A stretch of DNA of 64,000 nt, taken from the NCBI RefSeq assembly GCF_900163625.1, contig NZ_FUIE01000045.1, positions 1-64,000 on the forward strand, in the 5' to 3' direction. Position numbers and translations under genes: made by a program. This document shows positions 62,029 through 64,000 of this stretch, piece by piece (within the stretch, counting starts at the first letter, position 1; every line of letters begins with the position of its first letter). The notes below the pieces were generated by a model, which saw only the letters and a list, made by a program, of their open reading frames with translations, was not told the DNA's origin and ran no database searches. The stretch is from Brevundimonas diminuta 3F5N (GTDB lineage: Bacteria; Pseudomonadota; Alphaproteobacteria; Caulobacterales; Caulobacteraceae).

Positions 62029-64000
62029 GCGTGCGTGAACACATCCTTCGTTTCCTCACGGAACCTGGCGTCTTTGCGCGGGACGCGAGCGATCCTGACG
62101 TCTGGCTGGAAGCGATGACCGAGTTCACCGCCCCCCTCCTGGAGGCGGGTGGCGGTTCAGCTTTAAGGGAAGCCCAAGAGGCGGCCTGGCGAGGCCTCGC
62201 CCCGGCGAGGGCTGGCCTCATTCTAGGCCCCCCCGGCACCGGCAAGACCCATCTGCTGGCCTGGTTGATTGTCGGCTACATTCTAGCGCGGCGCCGCGCA
62301 GGCTTGCCGGCTCGTGTTTTCGTCAGCGCGTTCACGCGCAACGCCATCGGAAACCTCCTGGACGGGGTGGCGTCTCGCGTCGCCCAATTCGCGCCGGAGG
62401 CGTTCGAAACCCATTATCTCGGCGCTGCGCCGCCAGCCGGTCTTTCGGATCGCGTCAAGCATCGCGTCTCCGTGACCAAGGAGGAAGGCGAAGCGGCTTT
62501 TGCTGACCTGTCGGCCGAGGCGGTGGTGGTCGGCGCCTCTGTTTGGCAACTTCACCGTCTGATGAGCCATAGGAAGGCGCCGGGCGACGGGGTGGTCGCG
62601 CCCGTCTTTGATCTCGTCTGCATAGATGAGGCTTCTCAGTTGGTCCTGAGCCAAGGTTTGATGGCTCTGGCGGGATTGAGGCCTGGAGGGCGCGTGGTCG
62701 TGGCCGGCGATGATCGCCAGCTTCCGCCGATCCGCTCGGGGCGAGACGTGGACGTCGAAGGCCGTCAACTCGGAGGCTCCCTTTACGCCTTCCTGAAATC
62801 GGCGGGCGTGCCTGAGTTTCCGCTCGAAGAAACCTTCCGGCTGAATGGGCCGTTGACGGTGTTTCCAGAGAAATCCTTCTATCCAGGCCAGTATCGATCT
62901 GCGGATCCGGTGAAGGACGCGCGCTTGGCGTTGAAGTCCGAATGGCGTGAAGGGCTTGAGGCGTGGGAGGCCTTCGCGCTCGATCCGGACTGGCCGATCG
63001 CCGTCCTCGTGCATGACGGGCCGTCCGCCGCCAGCAGCAATCCGTTCGAGGCCTGGGTAGGCGCGCGTTTGATCCAGCGATTGGCGGAGCGCATGGAGGA
63101 CGTGCATCTGCATGACGGCGCCTATGCGCCGGAGCTCTGGCGCGAACGTTTGGCGGCCGTCAGCCCCCACCGCGCCCAGAACGCAGCGATTAGAAGCGCC
63201 CTGTCCACGGCGTTGAAGCCGAACGCCTTCGTTGAAACGGTCGATCGGATCCAGGGCAAGGAGCGCGACGCCATTGTCTTCTCCTACTGCGTGGCCGATC
63301 CGGAATTCGCTCTAGCTGAAGCAGACTTCATTTTCGCGCCGGAGCGTCTGAACGTTGCCGTGACCCGGGCGCGTCATAAGCTGATCATGTTGGTCAGTCG
63401 CCGTCTGCTGGAAGCGGCGCCTGCCGACCAAGAACAGATGGACAAGGCAGAACTGGTTCGAGAATTCGTTTTCAACGCCGACCTGAAGCGTGAACTCGAG
63501 ATCGTCGACGGCGCCGGACAGCGGGTGAAGGTCCAGGTTCGTCTGGCCGGCTTCGCCGATGCTCCCGAACTGGTCGATCCGCCGGTCAAGGAAGCGCCGT
63601 CTGCTGGACCAGCGGACGCCCTTTTGGATGAGGACGCGCATCTGCTTCAGGCCGTCCGGGATATCGCGCTCTCCAACGCCTTTGGCACGGCCGCCAGTTT
63701 CGCCCTGGAGGCCCGGATCGGACGCAAGCCAGTCCTACCGGGACTGGCGCGACTGCAGTCTCGAGGCTTGATCGATCTACGTCAGCAGCAAGGGCCACGA
63801 GAAGCCTTCTGGGTCGCTCGACCGTTGGATCCGCAGCGAAGAGTCTATCAACCTGACTATGAAACGGTTCGAGCGCGCGCTGAGGAAGTCGTAAGCCAGG
63901 CTCGTCGTGGGCGAAAGGCGCCCCTGTATGATGACGTACGCCGCCAGTTCGCCTGGGTTGACGCTCAAGGCAACGACGTGGTCCGCGTCAGTTTCGACAG
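62025..64000 (+). CDS. SF1 (UPF1/Dna2-like) helicase, 3' end cut by window edge
   Basis: About 658 codons are present. Walker A is GPPGTGKTHLL (Gly68 to Lys74), motif Ia is FVSAFTRNAIGNLLDG, and Walker B/II is DLVCIDEASQL (Asp201, Glu202). Motif III is VVVAGDDRQLPPI, motif V is ETVDRIQGKERDAIV and motif VI is LNVAVTRARHKLIML. These are the AAA_11/AAA_12 helicase motifs shared with Dna2 and UPF1. The region after residue 530 looks like a winged-helix-containing C-terminal domain. It is coupled by ATGA to the nuclease, so both proteins likely form one DNA- or RNA-processing complex. Confidence 0.88.
   Translation, partial: MSVREHILRFLTEPGVFARDASDPDVWLEAMTEFTAPLLEAGGGSALREAQEAAWRGLAPARAGLILGPPGTGKTHLLAWLIVGYILARRRAGLPARVFVSAFTRNAIGNLLDGVASRVAQFAPEAFETHYLGAAPPAGLSDRVKHRVSVTKEEGEAAFADLSAEAVVVGASVWQLHRLMSHRKAPGDGVVAPVFDLVCIDEASQLVLSQGLMALAGLRPGGRVVVAGDDRQLPPIRSGRDVDVEGRQLGGSLYAFLKSAGVPEFPLEETFRLNGPLTVFPEKSFYPGQYRSADPVKDARLALKSEWREGLEAWEAFALDPDWPIAVLVHDGPSAASSNPFEAWVGARLIQRLAERMEDVHLHDGAYAPELWRERLAAVSPHRAQNAAIRSALSTALKPNAFVETVDRIQGKERDAIVFSYCVADPEFALAEADFIFAPERLNVAVTRARHKLIMLVSRRLLEAAPADQEQMDKAELVREFVFNADLKRELEIVDGAGQRVKVQVRLAGFADAPELVDPPVKEAPSAGPADALLDEDAHLLQAVRDIALSNAFGTAASFALEARIGRKPVLPGLARLQSRGLIDLRQQQGPREAFWVARPLDPQRRVYQPDYETVRARAEEVVSQARRGRKAPLYDDVRRQFAWVDAQGNDVVRVSFD

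Noticed and set aside
27096-64000. Second copy of the tRNA-Val 3' end (attR)
   Set aside because: No repeat of the T-arm and acceptor sequence was noticed on reading; the right end of the element is probably outside the window. A computed search would settle it.

Overview
The window is high-GC DNA with the gene content of an alphaproteobacterium of the family Caulobacteraceae, most likely Brevundimonas. The clpX-lon-HU-tRNA-Val block, a GTTC-type LexA box and a lipoprotein of the Caulobacter CC0125/CC1285 type point there. Genus assignment is inference; no search was run.

Region 1 (1-13.2 kb) is a non-flagellar type III secretion locus. A leftward operon runs lytic transglycosylase, sctV, sctC, sctD, a needle-like gene, sctI, sctJ, sctK, sctL, sctN (cut by the left edge). 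A divergent rightward group holds sctU, a FliO-like gene, a 220-residue protein with a needle-like C-terminus, and a secreted protein of unknown role. SctQ, R, S and T, translocators and effectors are not seen here.

Region 2 (13.3-19.7 kb) is a 4-hydroxyproline-type catabolic cluster: Ldh2-family reductase, 2-oxoglutarate semialdehyde dehydrogenase, DapA-family deaminase, proline-racemase-family epimerase, a GntR/FCD regulator and a TauE-like permease. Related GTATAC palindromes lie before three of the transcription units, so one regulator probably controls all of them. The D-hydroxyproline oxidising enzyme is missing from the cluster.

Region 3 (19.7-27.1 kb) is mostly core: an AraC regulator divergent from an MFS exporter, a HAD phosphatase, clpX, lon, an HU-family gene and tRNA-Val(UAC).

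Region 4 (27.1-64 kb) is accessory DNA that begins with a tyrosine integrase directly after the tRNA-Val 3' end, the usual layout of an integrative element. It carries a second, unusual recombinase-like protein, dinB with a near-consensus LexA box, hipBA, queE beside a uracil-DNA-glycosylase-like gene, a TerB-like/membrane pair, a Cas4-like plus DnaQ-like fusion (DUF2779 type), a CsgG-DUF4810-DUF799 envelope operon, a PD-(D/E)XK nuclease, a secreted thermonuclease-like protein, a cluster of exported proteins with CsgG/FlgT-like features, and at the right edge an overlapping pair of Fe-S nuclease and SF1 helicase (cut by the edge). The right end of the element was not found. The nuclease-helicase pair, the FlgT/CsgG-like envelope set and the odd type III components are the best candidates for undescribed biology.
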